Made by a program: the position numbers and the translations under genes
The notes under the pieces: generated by a model
Told to the model about the DNA's origin: nothing
Databases searched by the model: none
The model's input: the letters and a program-made list of their open reading frames with translations, nothing else
Assembly: GCA_964548855.1 (NCBI GenBank)
Contig: CAZJSR010000001.1
Span: forward strand, 76,470-140,469
DNA from: UBA3206 sp964548855
Lineage (GTDB): Bacteria > Bacillota_I > Bacilli_A > Acholeplasmatales > Anaeroplasmataceae
DNA: 64,000 bases
Direction of reading: 5' to 3'
Shown here: positions 26,987 through 36,610 of the stretch, in pieces
How the letters are laid out: each line of letters begins with the position of its first letter
Numbering within the stretch: position 1 is the first letter of the stretch

Positions 26987-29900
26987 TTATTCTTCTGTTG
27001 CAGTCACAGTTACATTATATGAATATTTAGTATATTTTCCATATTGAATAATTACTGTATATTTACCTGCAGTTTCAAATGAAGTAACTATTTCTCCATT
27101 TAACATAACTGTTTTATGTACATTATCCTTAACTGAATCATCTGTTAAAGCTATAGTATCTTCACTATCTTTAATATTTAATGCTAGACCAGTTAAATCT
27201 AAAGTTTCTCCTACTTTATATTCTGTTTTAACATCTGTTGCAGTAATAGAAGTATATTCAGTTACTACTTTTGGAGTACCCGCAGTTATTTGTAAAGCAC
27301 AATATTGAATATTGCTATCACAATTAATATACCAAGTACCAGCAGTAAGTGTTGCTGTATATGTTGTTACTTCATCTTGTGAAGATGATGTAGCATAACC
27401 ATATGTTTGATCCACAGTTTTTGTTGCCTTAGTAGAAATGAATGAACTTCTTGATGCATTTTTGCTTCCTGTTCTAAACGCAACAAATACTGTTGCAGCT
27501 TTATCAAGGGTTATTTTAAAATACCTTTTATCGCTTCCTGTAGCTCCTCCAGTTTTTAAGAAATCAGTATAAATCACTTCATTTCCATCACGATCTAGTC
27601 CTTTAATACTTCTTCCACTTTCAAAAGATGAAGCAAAACTACTCATATCAAGTATAGAATCAGAATATGAACCTGATTCTTTTGGATTAACAAAACCAGA
27701 TTCTGTTATACCAGTTCCTTCTATACTTGCATCATGCCATAATGCATATAAGATAAGATTATCATATAATGGACCATTTGTATAAGCCTCACTACATTCA
27801 TTATCTGTAAACCAACCTACAAATACTGCATCTTTTGCACTTTGCTCAGGTAACACAGGAGTTTGTCCATATGTTACTGTTAAAGTAGAATCAGTTTGGT
27901 CCTTCAATGTAACAGTAAATTCTGTTGCAATAAGAGTATCAATAATATCATCAATTGATGCTTTATAATTATTTAAAATAGTATCTAAATCATCAACACT
28001 AGTTGCAGCTGATATAGCTTCTACAGTTTCAGTTGGCAATGATGCTTTAATCGCATCCTTTGCAGTTGTAGCTGCATCTGAAGCACCCTTAATTCCTTCA
28101 TATTGAACCTTAGCATAATCATATATCGCAATTAATTTAGTTTTCTTTGTTTCATATAATGCCTTTATAACATCCGCATTATCCTTAGATGTAGTTAAAT
28201 CATACTTAGGAAGTGTATCTGAAGAATCTTCTTCCTTAACAATTGCGCTATTTAGTAAATCACTCATCTCATTTAAATCATGTGCAACACCTGCAAGTAT
28301 AGTCTTAAATTCTTCACTATAACCATCAGGGATATCTGCATAACTAGTTGCTACTTCAGCAATCATATCATATACATACGCAACAATATTAACATAGTTT
28401 ATAGCTTCATCTTTTAATGCATTTACTTCTGGTACAGATGTTGCCGCATCTATTAATGTAGTAAATTCATCTGCATAGATATCATTTCCTTCAAAAGTTG
28501 CTATATATTCAGCGATTGATGCTTTCGCAGCAGTTTTCGCATCATCTACTGATAATTGAGTTGATGTGATTAAATTATCAATTTCAGCTTTAATTGTTGC
28601 TTCTAATGCATTAACCTTAGCTAATTCAGTTTCTTGACCAAGTCTTTCTTTGATATTTCCAAATAATTCAATAATTTGTTCAAATATTTTATTCTTATCT
28701 TCATCTGTAACATCAATTTCTTTTATTTCAGTTGCCTTATAAACTAAATCTAAATGTTCATCTTTATTAAAATCAGTTTCATAATCAGCAATACCTGTAA
28801 TATTTGTATAAACAACCTCACGAGCTTCTTGTACTACTGTCGCATCATCTTTAACACTATCTAATGCAGCTTTAGTTTCTATTACAAGATTTTCAATTTC
28901 AAACATTTCCATTGCTGATTCTAGGTTTAAAGTAAATGTTGAAATAATTTCTTCAACTTGAGCTTTATTAATTGTATAGATAGACATATCTAAATATTCA
29001 TTAATTTCTGTAGTCACTTCACCTTTTCTAGCCGCAATCATCACATCATCTGTTTTGATTTCATCAAGAGCGGCTTTCGCAGTAGCTAAAAGAGACTCTA
29101 ATTCATCAGCTGTCTTAGCCTTGCTAATTGCTTCAATTGCTGAATTTAATACGTTATTAAATTCTACTTGATTTATTTGATAATTTGAAAAATCCTTATA
29201 TACACGTAATTCAGCTATTTTTTCTTGAATAGCATTTTCAAACGCAAGTTCTTCATCACTCTTTATACTCTCTAAAGATTCTAATACCCCATTCCACATC
29301 ATTCTAACATCATCAATAGTTGATAAAGTTATTTCTATTTCATCATCTGGATCAGTATATTTTAATTCAGAAAATACAGCCGCAACCATACTCTTTATTT
29401 GAACAAGTGTGTCTTTATTTTGTGTATAATTATTATCTACATCTAAAGAATCATAGATTGCATTAAATTGATTTATACACTTTTGACCATATTCTGAAAC
29501 TGAAATTTCAGTATTAACAACGGCAATATTATCAATATCCATTGTAGCTGAACTATTATCTGATGAAACAACCTTAAATCCAATTAATGAACTAATTGAA
29601 ACCTCTAAATCAGTAAGTACATTTGTTCCATTAATCTTTAAATTTAATTTACCAGTCTCAAGATTAATATTTAAATATATTTTTAATTCATCACCAGTTT
29701 GAACTATATCAGCAATTTTGTCTTTTAGAGTTCCATCAATTCTATATTTTAGACCATCTTTTTCATTTCTAATTCCAAATACTTCACTATTATTCTTTTG
29801 ACTAGATGATCCGTATAATTGGAAGAATGTCCATCCTGTACCAACATTAGTAGTCTTTAATTCAGTATATAATTCAATTGTACCATTGTCTAAAGTCTTA

Positions 29901-30691
29901 CCAAAGTCAACCATTAGTTGTGTACCATTGTTTCCTAAGTCAACAGTTTGTGCAATACCATTTCCTACTGTAATATTATTCTGAGTTTCATCAGCTACAC
30001 CATTCTTTTCATTGATGAATTGATATACCCCTTTTGTTCCCCATTGTTCAAATTTTTTAAGTTTATCATCTGCTGTATAGCTATTAAAATCATCCTTAAT
30101 AACTAATCCTTCTTTTGATACTAATGTATCATACATAGACTTTTCAGTCCATTTTGCATATAGTGTAGTATTTTTAGTAATACTAGCTCCCGCAACTGCT
30201 TGAGTTGTTAATGCTTCATCAGTATACCATCCTTCAAATACCCAACCTTCTTCTGTTAATGTTGGTAATTCTGTTGGTAACTTATCGACATTACTAACTG
30301 CACTAGGAGCTGTTCCATGTCCTTTAACTTCATAAGTTATTGAATACTTTTGTGCAGCTTCCCATTTTGCATATAATGTAGTATTTGCACTAATAGTCGC
30401 ACCTGCAACAACCTTATTATTTAATGTTTCATCAGTATACCATCCTAAGAATGTCCACCCTGCTTCTGTTAATGTTGGTAATTCTGTTGGAATACTTGTA
30501 ACATTTTCAACCTTGCTAGGTGTTGTTCCATGTCCTTTTACGTTAAAAGTTATTGAATACTTTAATGTTTCACTTGGCCCTGTTGGTTCTGGTGTTGATG
30601 TTGTTTCTTTTTTATCTTTACATCCAACCATAGCTAAACCTGCAAGTACCGCAAGTGATAGTCCCAATCCTTTTCTAAATCTCTTCTTCAT
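26987..30691 (-). CDS. Large surface lipoprotein with InlB-type repeats and helical repeats
   Basis: A 1234-residue lipoprotein. The signal peptide (1-24) ends in a lipobox (MVGC), followed by a Thr/Pro linker. Two InlB B-repeat (Flg_new) modules follow (about 43-112 and 114-182, each with GWYTDE and YAKW), then a lectin-like beta domain (about 195-395) and a long alpha-helical stretch of FIVAR-like repeats (about 400-930). A third InlB-type repeat (FVGWFTD...YALW) comes next, and the C-terminal part ends in a bacterial Ig-like domain (YKVGETLDLTGL). This is an adhesin or carbohydrate-binding layout. Expression probably responds to carbon catabolite control, judging from the cre-like site on its promoter. 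Confidence 0.85.
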   Translation of the reverse strand: MKKRFRKGLGLSLAVLAGLAMVGCKDKKETTSTPEPTGPSETLKYSITFNVKGHGTTPSKVENVTSIPTELPTLTEAGWTFLGWYTDETLNNKVVAGATISANTTLYAKWEAAQKYSITYEVKGHGTAPSAVSNVDKLPTELPTLTEEGWVFEGWYTDEALTTQAVAGASITKNTTLYAKWTEKSMYDTLVSKEGLVIKDDFNSYTADDKLKKFEQWGTKGVYQFINEKNGVADETQNNITVGNGIAQTVDLGNNGTQLMVDFGKTLDNGTIELYTELKTTNVGTGWTFFQLYGSSSQKNNSEVFGIRNEKDGLKYRIDGTLKDKIADIVQTGDELKIYLNINLETGKLNLKINGTNVLTDLEVSISSLIGFKVVSSDNSSATMDIDNIAVVNTEISVSEYGQKCINQFNAIYDSLDVDNNYTQNKDTLVQIKSMVAAVFSELKYTDPDDEIEITLSTIDDVRMMWNGVLESLESIKSDEELAFENAIQEKIAELRVYKDFSNYQINQVEFNNVLNSAIEAISKAKTADELESLLATAKAALDEIKTDDVMIAARKGEVTTEINEYLDMSIYTINKAQVEEIISTFTLNLESAMEMFEIENLVIETKAALDSVKDDATVVQEAREVVYTNITGIADYETDFNKDEHLDLVYKATEIKEIDVTDEDKNKIFEQIIELFGNIKERLGQETELAKVNALEATIKAEIDNLITSTQLSVDDAKTAAKASIAEYIATFEGNDIYADEFTTLIDAATSVPEVNALKDEAINYVNIVAYVYDMIAEVATSYADIPDGYSEEFKTILAGVAHDLNEMSDLLNSAIVKEEDSSDTLPKYDLTTSKDNADVIKALYETKKTKLIAIYDYAKVQYEGIKGASDAATTAKDAIKASLPTETVEAISAATSVDDLDTILNNYKASIDDIIDTLIATEFTVTLKDQTDSTLTVTYGQTPVLPEQSAKDAVFVGWFTDNECSEAYTNGPLYDNLILYALWHDASIEGTGITESGFVNPKESGSYSDSILDMSSFASSFESGRSIKGLDRDGNEVIYTDFLKTGGATGSDKRYFKITLDKAATVFVAFRTGSKNASRSSFISTKATKTVDQTYGYATSSSQDEVTTYTATLTAGTWYINCDSNIQYCALQITAGTPKVVTEYTSITATDVKTEYKVGETLDLTGLALNIKDSEDTIALTDDSVKDNVHKTVMLNGEIVTSFETAGKYTVIIQYGKYTKYSYNVTVTATEE

Positions 30692-30732
30692 ATTTATCCT
30701 GCCCTTTCTTTATGGTTTATTACCATATTTGT

Positions 30733-30770
30733 ATTTTATCATAAAAAGGCTCTAATGAAAACGTTTTCGA
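30733..30770 (-). promoter_or_regulatory. Promoter with cre-like operator for the large lipoprotein
   Basis: An extended -10 (TGATAAAAT, hexamer 30733-30738) lies 17 bases from a -35-like TTTTCA (30756-30761). ATGAAAACGTTTTCGA at 30755-30770 matches the CcpA catabolite-responsive element pattern WTGNAARCGNWWWCA well and covers the -35 box, the position for repression. Confidence 0.65.
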
Positions 30771-30810
30771 GTAAATTTTGTAAAAAAATTGTAAAAATCT
30801 CTATATTAAG

Positions 30811-30842
30811 ACAAAAAAAGTAGACTTTTATCTACTTTTCTC
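30811..30842 (-). terminator. Terminator of the import/tailoring operon
   Basis: AAAAGTAGA and TCTACTTTT arms, then a U run in the RNA, at the end of the licD-like gene. Confidence 0.85.
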
Positions 30843-31692
30843 TTCTTATAACGTTTACCTCATCAAAATTAATATGTAAAGGTACCCTCTTGTCCAGTGG
30901 TGGTAGTTGTAAATAATCCCCATAAGATATACGAAGATATCTATCATATCCAACAGGAGCTTTAAGTAATGTGTCTCTTACAGGAACTTCTATTGTACTT
31001 TTAAAATCGTCTGCATCAAATATAAAATCAATACAAGTTAATAAATCATTTGAGATAAATAACTTATTAAGTTTCTTCTTATTATACTTTGATGATACCT
31101 TAATATACTTTTGATATAATTTTTGTATACTCTTCTTTTTACCTAAAAACGCAAGTAACTTAACTTTCATTTTTTCAGAAAAAGAATACTTAGAATAATC
31201 AATAGTATATCTTTTAGACATAGCTTGTCCATAAATCATTTTTAATTTAAAACGTTGGATTTTTCCTTTTAGGCCTTTATATGTTTTATCTATTACAAAT
31301 ATATCTAAGGAAATTTTATTATGCTTTTCATTATAATACTTAGTCTCTTCATTTGAATTAACTAATTGACTATTTTTATAATTTAATTTAATAACCATAT
31401 CGAAGAAAAACTCTTCTTCATCAGGGTACACAACACTAAAATCATCTGATACTTGATCTAAGACTTTATTTTTCATCATTAAATCAAACATATCTCTAGT
31501 TATAGCTATATCTACATCATCATCCCAAGGTATAAAGTCTTTATGTCTAATAGCCCCCAGCAATGTTCCCGCAACCATATAGTACTCAATATTATTATTC
31601 TTAAACACTCTATCTACTTCTTTTAATAACTCATAATTAGCATAATGAACGTCTTCTAATAACTTAACATTCTTTTCTTCTAAATATTGCAT
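30832..31692 (-). CDS. LicD-family phosphotransferase
   Basis: The 286-residue protein has the LicD nucleotidyltransferase-fold core GTLLGAIRHKDFIPWDDDVDIAI, with the paired Asp residues that hold metal. LicD proteins move phosphocholine, or related phospho- or phosphono-groups, from a CMP-activated donor onto cell-surface glycans or teichoic acids. It begins 10 bases after the cytidylyltransferase fusion gene; I used the ATG at 31690-31692 with its GGGAG site. It is the last gene of the operon and a natural user of the CMP-linked product of the gene before it. Confidence 0.9.
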   Translation of the reverse strand: MQYLEEKNVKLLEDVHYANYELLKEVDRVFKNNNIEYYMVAGTLLGAIRHKDFIPWDDDVDIAITRDMFDLMMKNKVLDQVSDDFSVVYPDEEEFFFDMVIKLNYKNSQLVNSNEETKYYNEKHNKISLDIFVIDKTYKGLKGKIQRFKLKMIYGQAMSKRYTIDYSKYSFSEKMKVKLLAFLGKKKSIQKLYQKYIKVSSKYNKKKLNKLFISNDLLTCIDFIFDADDFKSTIEVPVRDTLLKAPVGYDRYLRISYGDYLQLPPLDKRVPLHINFDEVNVIRREK

Positions 31693-31702
31693 ATAACTCT
31701 CC

Positions 31703-34258
31703 CTAGTATTTGTCATGATCTGGATAATCTTTATAAGATTCATCTAATAAAACTAATTCACTAAAATTATCTATTTCAATTACATCTTGTTTTTGACATA
31801 ATCTAATTTCAACTTTAAAGTCTTTCTTATAATTCTTTAAAGGAGCATTATCCCAGAAATTCTCTTTACCTGCTCTAGCATTATATAACTTTACAACATC
31901 TTCTTTTAATTTAATACTATCTTTTTCATTCCAGTAAGAAATTCCTACCATTTGGTAACAATTTTCTCCACCCATTTGAAGTTTATCAATATAATTAGAT
32001 TTCTTAAAGAAACACCAATCATCAGTTTCATCTACTTCAATTCCTAAATAATTTGTTGTGTATTCATATTTATTAATAATATTTGGATTAGTTATTAATA
32101 AATCTGCTTCACATATATAACATCTATCAATATAATCTACCGCTTTAACTACAGATGAAATGTTATTTGTTACATTATAATTTTCATTATCAACAAATTT
32201 AATAAAAGGATATTTTTCTAATAATTCATCAAACATTTCCTTTTTATATCCTCTTACAATCACAATATTTGTAATACCTTTATTCACTAATGAATCTAAA
32301 AGAGTGTCAATTATTCTAACACCATTAACCTTTACTAAAGGTTTAGGCGTATTTAAAGTAACTGGCGCCATTCTAGAGCCAAATCCTGCAGCTAATATAA
32401 TGGCTTTTCTTACTTTATAAGGCTCTAAAGCTTTTAGGCCTTTTTCAGTAATACTCATCATATTTTGTGCATCAATTTGAATGTATCCTAATTCTAAACA
32501 ATTAGTTAATTCTTTATTTACCTTTCCCATTGATACAGTTAAACAATCCGCAATATATTTTTGTGAATAATTTGCTTTACCATTTTTTTCTATAAATGTT
32601 AACAAATTAAATTGATATCTATTTAATCCCATAATTTCATAATTTCCTTTCTTTCTATCTACAAGAATGTAATTTAGTAGACTAATTATTCCTTTAAATC
32701 CAATATTAATAACTAAAATAATAAGGGAAATAACAGCTTGCATTTCATAATTTGCAGTCTTTTCATATGTAGATATTAACACAGCTAGAGGTTGTGTTCT
32801 ATATGTTGATAAAAAAGCTACAGCTGAAATAGTTATCATTGAATTTAAAAAGAAATAAGAAAACATTTCTAAAAGTGTACCGATAGACATAGGTACTAAG
32901 ACTTTAAAAAACACTCTAACTTTTGATAAACCTAAAGTATCCCCTATAACTTCATAATCTTTATTTATTTTAGATAAACAATTTCTTGCCATAATAAATG
33001 GTGACCCTAAAAAGTGTGCAACATTTACACATACTATTATTGATAAGGTTCCATAAAATACACCTCTTGTGCTCCTAAACATAAAAATATATCCAATACC
33101 AAGTACAATTCCAGGTATTGCGATTGAAGCCATCGCAAGAAAGTTTAATACCTTACCAAGTATTCCTTCAACTCTTGATGTAAAATATGCCGCAACATAC
33201 GCAAATATTACTCCTATAAATCCAGTAAGGAGTGCAGTTATTACTGAATTATATATATAAGTACTAAGACCTACTCCTCTTACTTTTTTAAATATATTTG
33301 TAATATTTGATAAAGTAAACTCCATGTTATTAGGATATCCTTTAATGAACGCTAAAGATATAAACGCAACTAAAGGAATTATTAAAAATATTATTATTAA
33401 ACTAATTATTATTGTAGATATAATATCAAATAATTTACTTGATTTTATAAGAGATTCTTTTGATTCTCCTGACAAATCTTCTTTAAGGAAAATATCTACA
33501 ACAAAGGATATAATCGATGGTATTAATAATATAATACCAGTAATCGCAGCTCTACCATACTTAAAGTTAGACATTACTTGTTCGTATAAATACATTGGTA
33601 ATGTTTTTAACTTACCAGCAAGTTCCATTGGAATTCCATAATCTGAAAATACCAATGTAAAACATGCGAAAAATGCTGTAATAATAGGTTTCTTTAAATA
33701 AGGTAATGTTATTTTAAAAAACGCACTTACACGACTAATACCAAGAATATTAGCTGCATCATAAGGTTGTTTATCCTCATACCTTAACGCATCGTATATT
33801 ATTAAAAACGTAGGTGCGAAACTCACAACAATCGAACCTAATATTACCCCTGGCATTCCTAAAATATCTATATCAATATTAAACATTTTATCTAAAAGTC
33901 CATTTGTACCTGTAAGTATTCTTAACCCAAGACCAATAGATAATGTTGGAACTAGCATAGTTGCAGATAATAATATACATATTAATTTTTTATGCTTAAT
34001 TTTTGAAAAATTAAGTAAATAAGCAGCGATTAACGCTAACAGTACTGAAAATATAGTACTTATTAAAGAGACTAATAAAGAATTTTTAATTGATAAATAA
34101 AAATTCTTATCTTTGAATACAAATGATAAATCACTACCACTAATATTAAATAATAAAAATATTAAAGGTAATATACAAAACGCTATAATAGAACCAATGA
34201 ATATAATTCTTAATATATCTTTAGAATGAATTTTATTTTTTATACTTCTAATTTCCAT
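31703..34258 (-). CDS. Fused ABC permease, winged helix and LicC/PntC-type cytidylyltransferase
   Basis: One 851-residue frame carries three parts. Residues 1-540 are a double ABC permease (two binding-protein-dependent transport modules of about six helices each) of the FbpB/PhnU2 type. Residues about 543-612 form a winged-helix domain (NYSQKYIADCLTVSMGKVNKEL). Residues about 616-851 are a nucleotidyltransferase with AAGFGSRM...TPKPLVKVNG and EADLLI, like LicC (phosphocholine) and PntC (aminoethylphosphonate). The HTH-LicC portion would normally be a separate gene. A ribosome-binding-like AAAGGA lies just before an in-frame ATG at 32630-32632, so it may also be made on its own. A single-base error could have merged two genes. 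It overlaps the ATPase gene by 11 bases. Confidence 0.8.
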   Translation of the reverse strand: MEIRSIKNKIHSKDILRIIFIGSIIAFCILPLIFLLFNISGSDLSFVFKDKNFYLSIKNSLLVSLISTIFSVLLALIAAYLLNFSKIKHKKLICILLSATMLVPTLSIGLGLRILTGTNGLLDKMFNIDIDILGMPGVILGSIVVSFAPTFLIIYDALRYEDKQPYDAANILGISRVSAFFKITLPYLKKPIITAFFACFTLVFSDYGIPMELAGKLKTLPMYLYEQVMSNFKYGRAAITGIILLIPSIISFVVDIFLKEDLSGESKESLIKSSKLFDIISTIIISLIIIFLIIPLVAFISLAFIKGYPNNMEFTLSNITNIFKKVRGVGLSTYIYNSVITALLTGFIGVIFAYVAAYFTSRVEGILGKVLNFLAMASIAIPGIVLGIGYIFMFRSTRGVFYGTLSIIVCVNVAHFLGSPFIMARNCLSKINKDYEVIGDTLGLSKVRVFFKVLVPMSIGTLLEMFSYFFLNSMITISAVAFLSTYRTQPLAVLISTYEKTANYEMQAVISLIILVINIGFKGIISLLNYILVDRKKGNYEIMGLNRYQFNLLTFIEKNGKANYSQKYIADCLTVSMGKVNKELTNCLELGYIQIDAQNMMSITEKGLKALEPYKVRKAIILAAGFGSRMAPVTLNTPKPLVKVNGVRIIDTLLDSLVNKGITNIVIVRGYKKEMFDELLEKYPFIKFVDNENYNVTNNISSVVKAVDYIDRCYICEADLLITNPNIINKYEYTTNYLGIEVDETDDWCFFKKSNYIDKLQMGGENCYQMVGISYWNEKDSIKLKEDVVKLYNARAGKENFWDNAPLKNYKKDFKVEIRLCQKQDVIEIDNFSELVLLDESYKDYPDHDKY

Positions 34259-35012
34259 TTATACTATCCTCAATAGATTTAATTTTTTCATCTAATTGAT
34301 TAACAATAAAATTCTTAACAAATTCATTAGCTGGATTATGATATATATTAGAAGGTGTATCTATTTGAGCGATTTTGTTATCATCAATTAACATGATTCT
34401 ATCAGACAAACTAAAGGCTTCTTCTTGATCATGTGTTACATATATCATTGTAATATTATATTTTTCTTGTATTCTTTTTAATTCTTTTCTTAAATTTAAT
34501 TTTAAACTTGCATCTAGAGCTGACATAGGTTCATCAAATAAAATGATATCAGGATTTAATACTAAAGTACGAGCAATCGCAACTCTTTGTTGTTGTCCAC
34601 CAGATAAATGATGTGGATATTTGTTAATATGATCAGTTAGACCAACAATATTAACAATCTCTAATACTTTTTCTTTTATAACTTCCTTATCAAGTTTTCT
34701 AACCTTTAATGCATATGCAATATTATCGTATACTGTCATATTCGGAAATAATGCATAGTTTTGAAAAACTATTCCTATATTTCTTTCATGTGGTGTTAGA
34801 TTTGTAATATCTTTTCCATATTTATAGATATTACCATATGATGGTTTTTCTATACCAACTAAAATTCTTAAAAGTGTTGTTTTACCACACCCTGATGAAC
34901 CAAGCAAAGATAAAAATTCGCCCTTATAAACATCAAAATGTATATTTTCTAAAACAATTCTATTTCCATAATTCTTACCGATATTATCGGCATGTAATAT
35001 AATCTCTTTCAT
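34248..35012 (-). CDS. ABC importer ATPase (PotA/FbpC/PhnT type)
   Basis: A 254-residue ATPase with Walker A GSSGCGKTT, Q-loop VFQNYALFPNMTVYDN, signature LSGGQQQRVAIART, Walker B IILFDEPMSALD and THDQEEA. This is the MOI subfamily that drives importers of iron, polyamines, thiamine or 2-aminoethylphosphonate. It stops short of the C-terminal TOBE regulatory domain found in many members (254 versus about 350 residues). It starts one base after the binding-protein gene. Confidence 0.93.
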   Translation of the reverse strand: MKEIILHADNIGKNYGNRIVLENIHFDVYKGEFLSLLGSSGCGKTTLLRILVGIEKPSYGNIYKYGKDITNLTPHERNIGIVFQNYALFPNMTVYDNIAYALKVRKLDKEVIKEKVLEIVNIVGLTDHINKYPHHLSGGQQQRVAIARTLVLNPDIILFDEPMSALDASLKLNLRKELKRIQEKYNITMIYVTHDQEEAFSLSDRIMLIDDNKIAQIDTPSNIYHNPANEFVKNFIVNQLDEKIKSIEDSINGN

Positions 35013-35013
35013 A

Positions 35014-36000
35014 TTAATTTCTCCATAAATCTAGTAAATTTTGTTTATATTTTGGATCAAACACACCCTTCATTTGTATTGAAACAACATTTTCGGGGTA
35101 ATTAGGAACTTTAGGACTTTGTTCTTTATATATCTTATCCGGAACAAAGGCATCTACAGCCTCTTTGTTTAATTCATAAAATATGTATTCAAAAACCTCT
35201 TTGACTTGTGGAGAAGCATGTCCCTCAACAATACCCATTCCATATAAATTATAAGGAGCTCCTAAATCTAGGAATGTATAATCTAGGTCTTTATTTTTAT
35301 TCTTATACTCTACACATTGCCACAACATCGCAAAACCTATTGCAATCTCTCCTCTATCAACAGATTTTATTGGAACTGATCCTGAGGTTGTGTATTCTTT
35401 AATGTTTTTATCTAGTTTATCAAAATATGAAAGTGCCTTATCGGTACCATATTCAGATACTAATCCATTATAAAATAAATATCCGGTACCAGAAGATTTA
35501 GGATTTGGCATTGAAATTAATCCTTCATATTTGGGATCTAGTAAGTCATTATATGTTTCAGGGATTTCAAGTCCTCTTTCTTTTAATAATTTCTTATTAT
35601 AGATGACCCCACCCCAATTTCTATTTTCTATTGCGTATTTTTTATGATTATATCCAAGCACAGACTCATCATATATATCAAAATCATAATCATCTAAATC
35701 GCTAAATATATTAGGGACCGAATTCATGACGATTTCTAAATTCGCGCATTCTAATTCATATACTATATCGCATTCTGTGTATTTTTCTTCACCTTGAAGT
35801 CTTGATACTAACGCACCAGTACCAGAATACTCTATAACAATATCATAATTAGGAAATTTATTATAAAGTTTTTCTTGAATGAACTCTATTCTTTCTTCTT
35901 CTTGTGTTGAATAAATTAAAATAAAATCTTTTCTTCTACAACTAGTAAGTAAAATTGTAATTGTAAAGATAAAAGATAATATAATCATCTTCTTTTTCAT
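35014..36000 (-). CDS. Family 1 solute-binding lipoprotein of the import/tailoring operon
   Basis: A 328-residue lipoprotein with signal peptide and lipobox LTSC, then a type II periplasmic-binding-protein fold (ILIYSTQEEERIEF at the start, GTGALVSRLQGE, NPKSSGTGYLFYN). It resembles the AfuA/FbpA and PhnS2 families, which bind ferric ion or 2-aminoethylphosphonate. The SGTGA and SSGTG loops would suit an anionic phosphate or phosphonate group, but the ligand is inferred from the neighbours. It is the first gene of the operon. Confidence 0.88.
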   Translation of the reverse strand: MKKKMIILSFIFTITILLTSCRRKDFILIYSTQEEERIEFIQEKLYNKFPNYDIVIEYSGTGALVSRLQGEEKYTECDIVYELECANLEIVMNSVPNIFSDLDDYDFDIYDESVLGYNHKKYAIENRNWGGVIYNKKLLKERGLEIPETYNDLLDPKYEGLISMPNPKSSGTGYLFYNGLVSEYGTDKALSYFDKLDKNIKEYTTSGSVPIKSVDRGEIAIGFAMLWQCVEYKNKNKDLDYTFLDLGAPYNLYGMGIVEGHASPQVKEVFEYIFYELNKEAVDAFVPDKIYKEQSPKVPNYPENVVSIQMKGVFDPKYKQNLLDLWRN

Positions 36001-36043
36001 AACTACTAACTCCCAACATAAATGATCATAAAAATCAATTAAT

Positions 36044-36072
36044 ATTTTACCATTTATATGATTTGTTTACAA
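36044..36072 (-). promoter_or_regulatory. Promoter of the import/tailoring operon
   Basis: TTGTAA (36067-36072), 17 bases, TAAAAT (36044-36049) with an extended TGG, 44 bases before the binding-protein start. Confidence 0.7.
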
Positions 36073-36111
36073 TAGCCAACATATTTTAAGAGCGATACCT
36101 AAGATATAAAA

Positions 36112-36149
36112 ACAAAAAAACCTCAAATTTGGGAAATTGAGGTTTTTTC
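36112..36149 (-). terminator. Terminator of rplM-rpsI
   Basis: AAAACCTCAA and TTTGAGGTTTT arms around a short loop, followed by seven U in the RNA. Confidence 0.9.
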
Positions 36150-36194
36150 TTTATCCATATTAATTCTAAACTTATTAAATAATCTGTACAAATA

Positions 36195-36593
36195 TTATCT
36201 CTTAGAGAATTGAGGAGCACGACGAGCTTTCTTAAGACCGTATTTCTTACGTTCTTTAGCACGTGGATCACGAGTAACTAATCCTGCAGGCTTTAAAATA
36301 GCTCTAAAGTCTGGATTAACTTCCATTAAAGCACGAGTGATTCCTAAACGGATAGCTCCTGCTTGTCCTGTGATTCCTCCACCAAATACATTAACATTTA
36401 CATCAAACTTATCAGTATTTTCAGTTAACTCAAGTGGTTGAAGAACATCTAATCTAACAGCTGCAGATGGGATATAATCCTCAAATGCTCTACCATTGAT
36501 AGTAATTGTTCCTTTTCCTGCTTGTAAAACTACTCTTGCTACAGAGCTCTTACGACGCCCTGTTCCGAAATATTGAACTTTCTTGTTTGCCAT
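36195..36593 (-). CDS. rpsI: 30S ribosomal protein S9
   Basis: A 132-residue S9 whose C-terminal tail reaches the P-site tRNA. It begins QYFGTGRRKSSVARV and ends KKARRAPQFSKR with the conserved terminal Lys-Arg. It follows rplM by 17 bases with an AGGAGG site. In Bacillus rplM-rpsI lies after truA; here the pair is about 24 kb away from truA. Confidence 0.98.
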   Translation of the reverse strand: MANKKVQYFGTGRRKSSVARVVLQAGKGTITINGRAFEDYIPSAAVRLDVLQPLELTENTDKFDVNVNVFGGGITGQAGAIRLGITRALMEVNPDFRAILKPAGLVTRDPRAKERKKYGLKKARRAPQFSKR

Positions 36594-36610
36594 AGTTGTT
36601 TTCCTCCTTA

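Noticed and set aside
30513..30755. Plus-strand open frame at the start of the large lipoprotein
   Set aside because: Antisense to the signal peptide and repeat region; hydrophobic only because it mirrors that sequence, and it lacks a start context.
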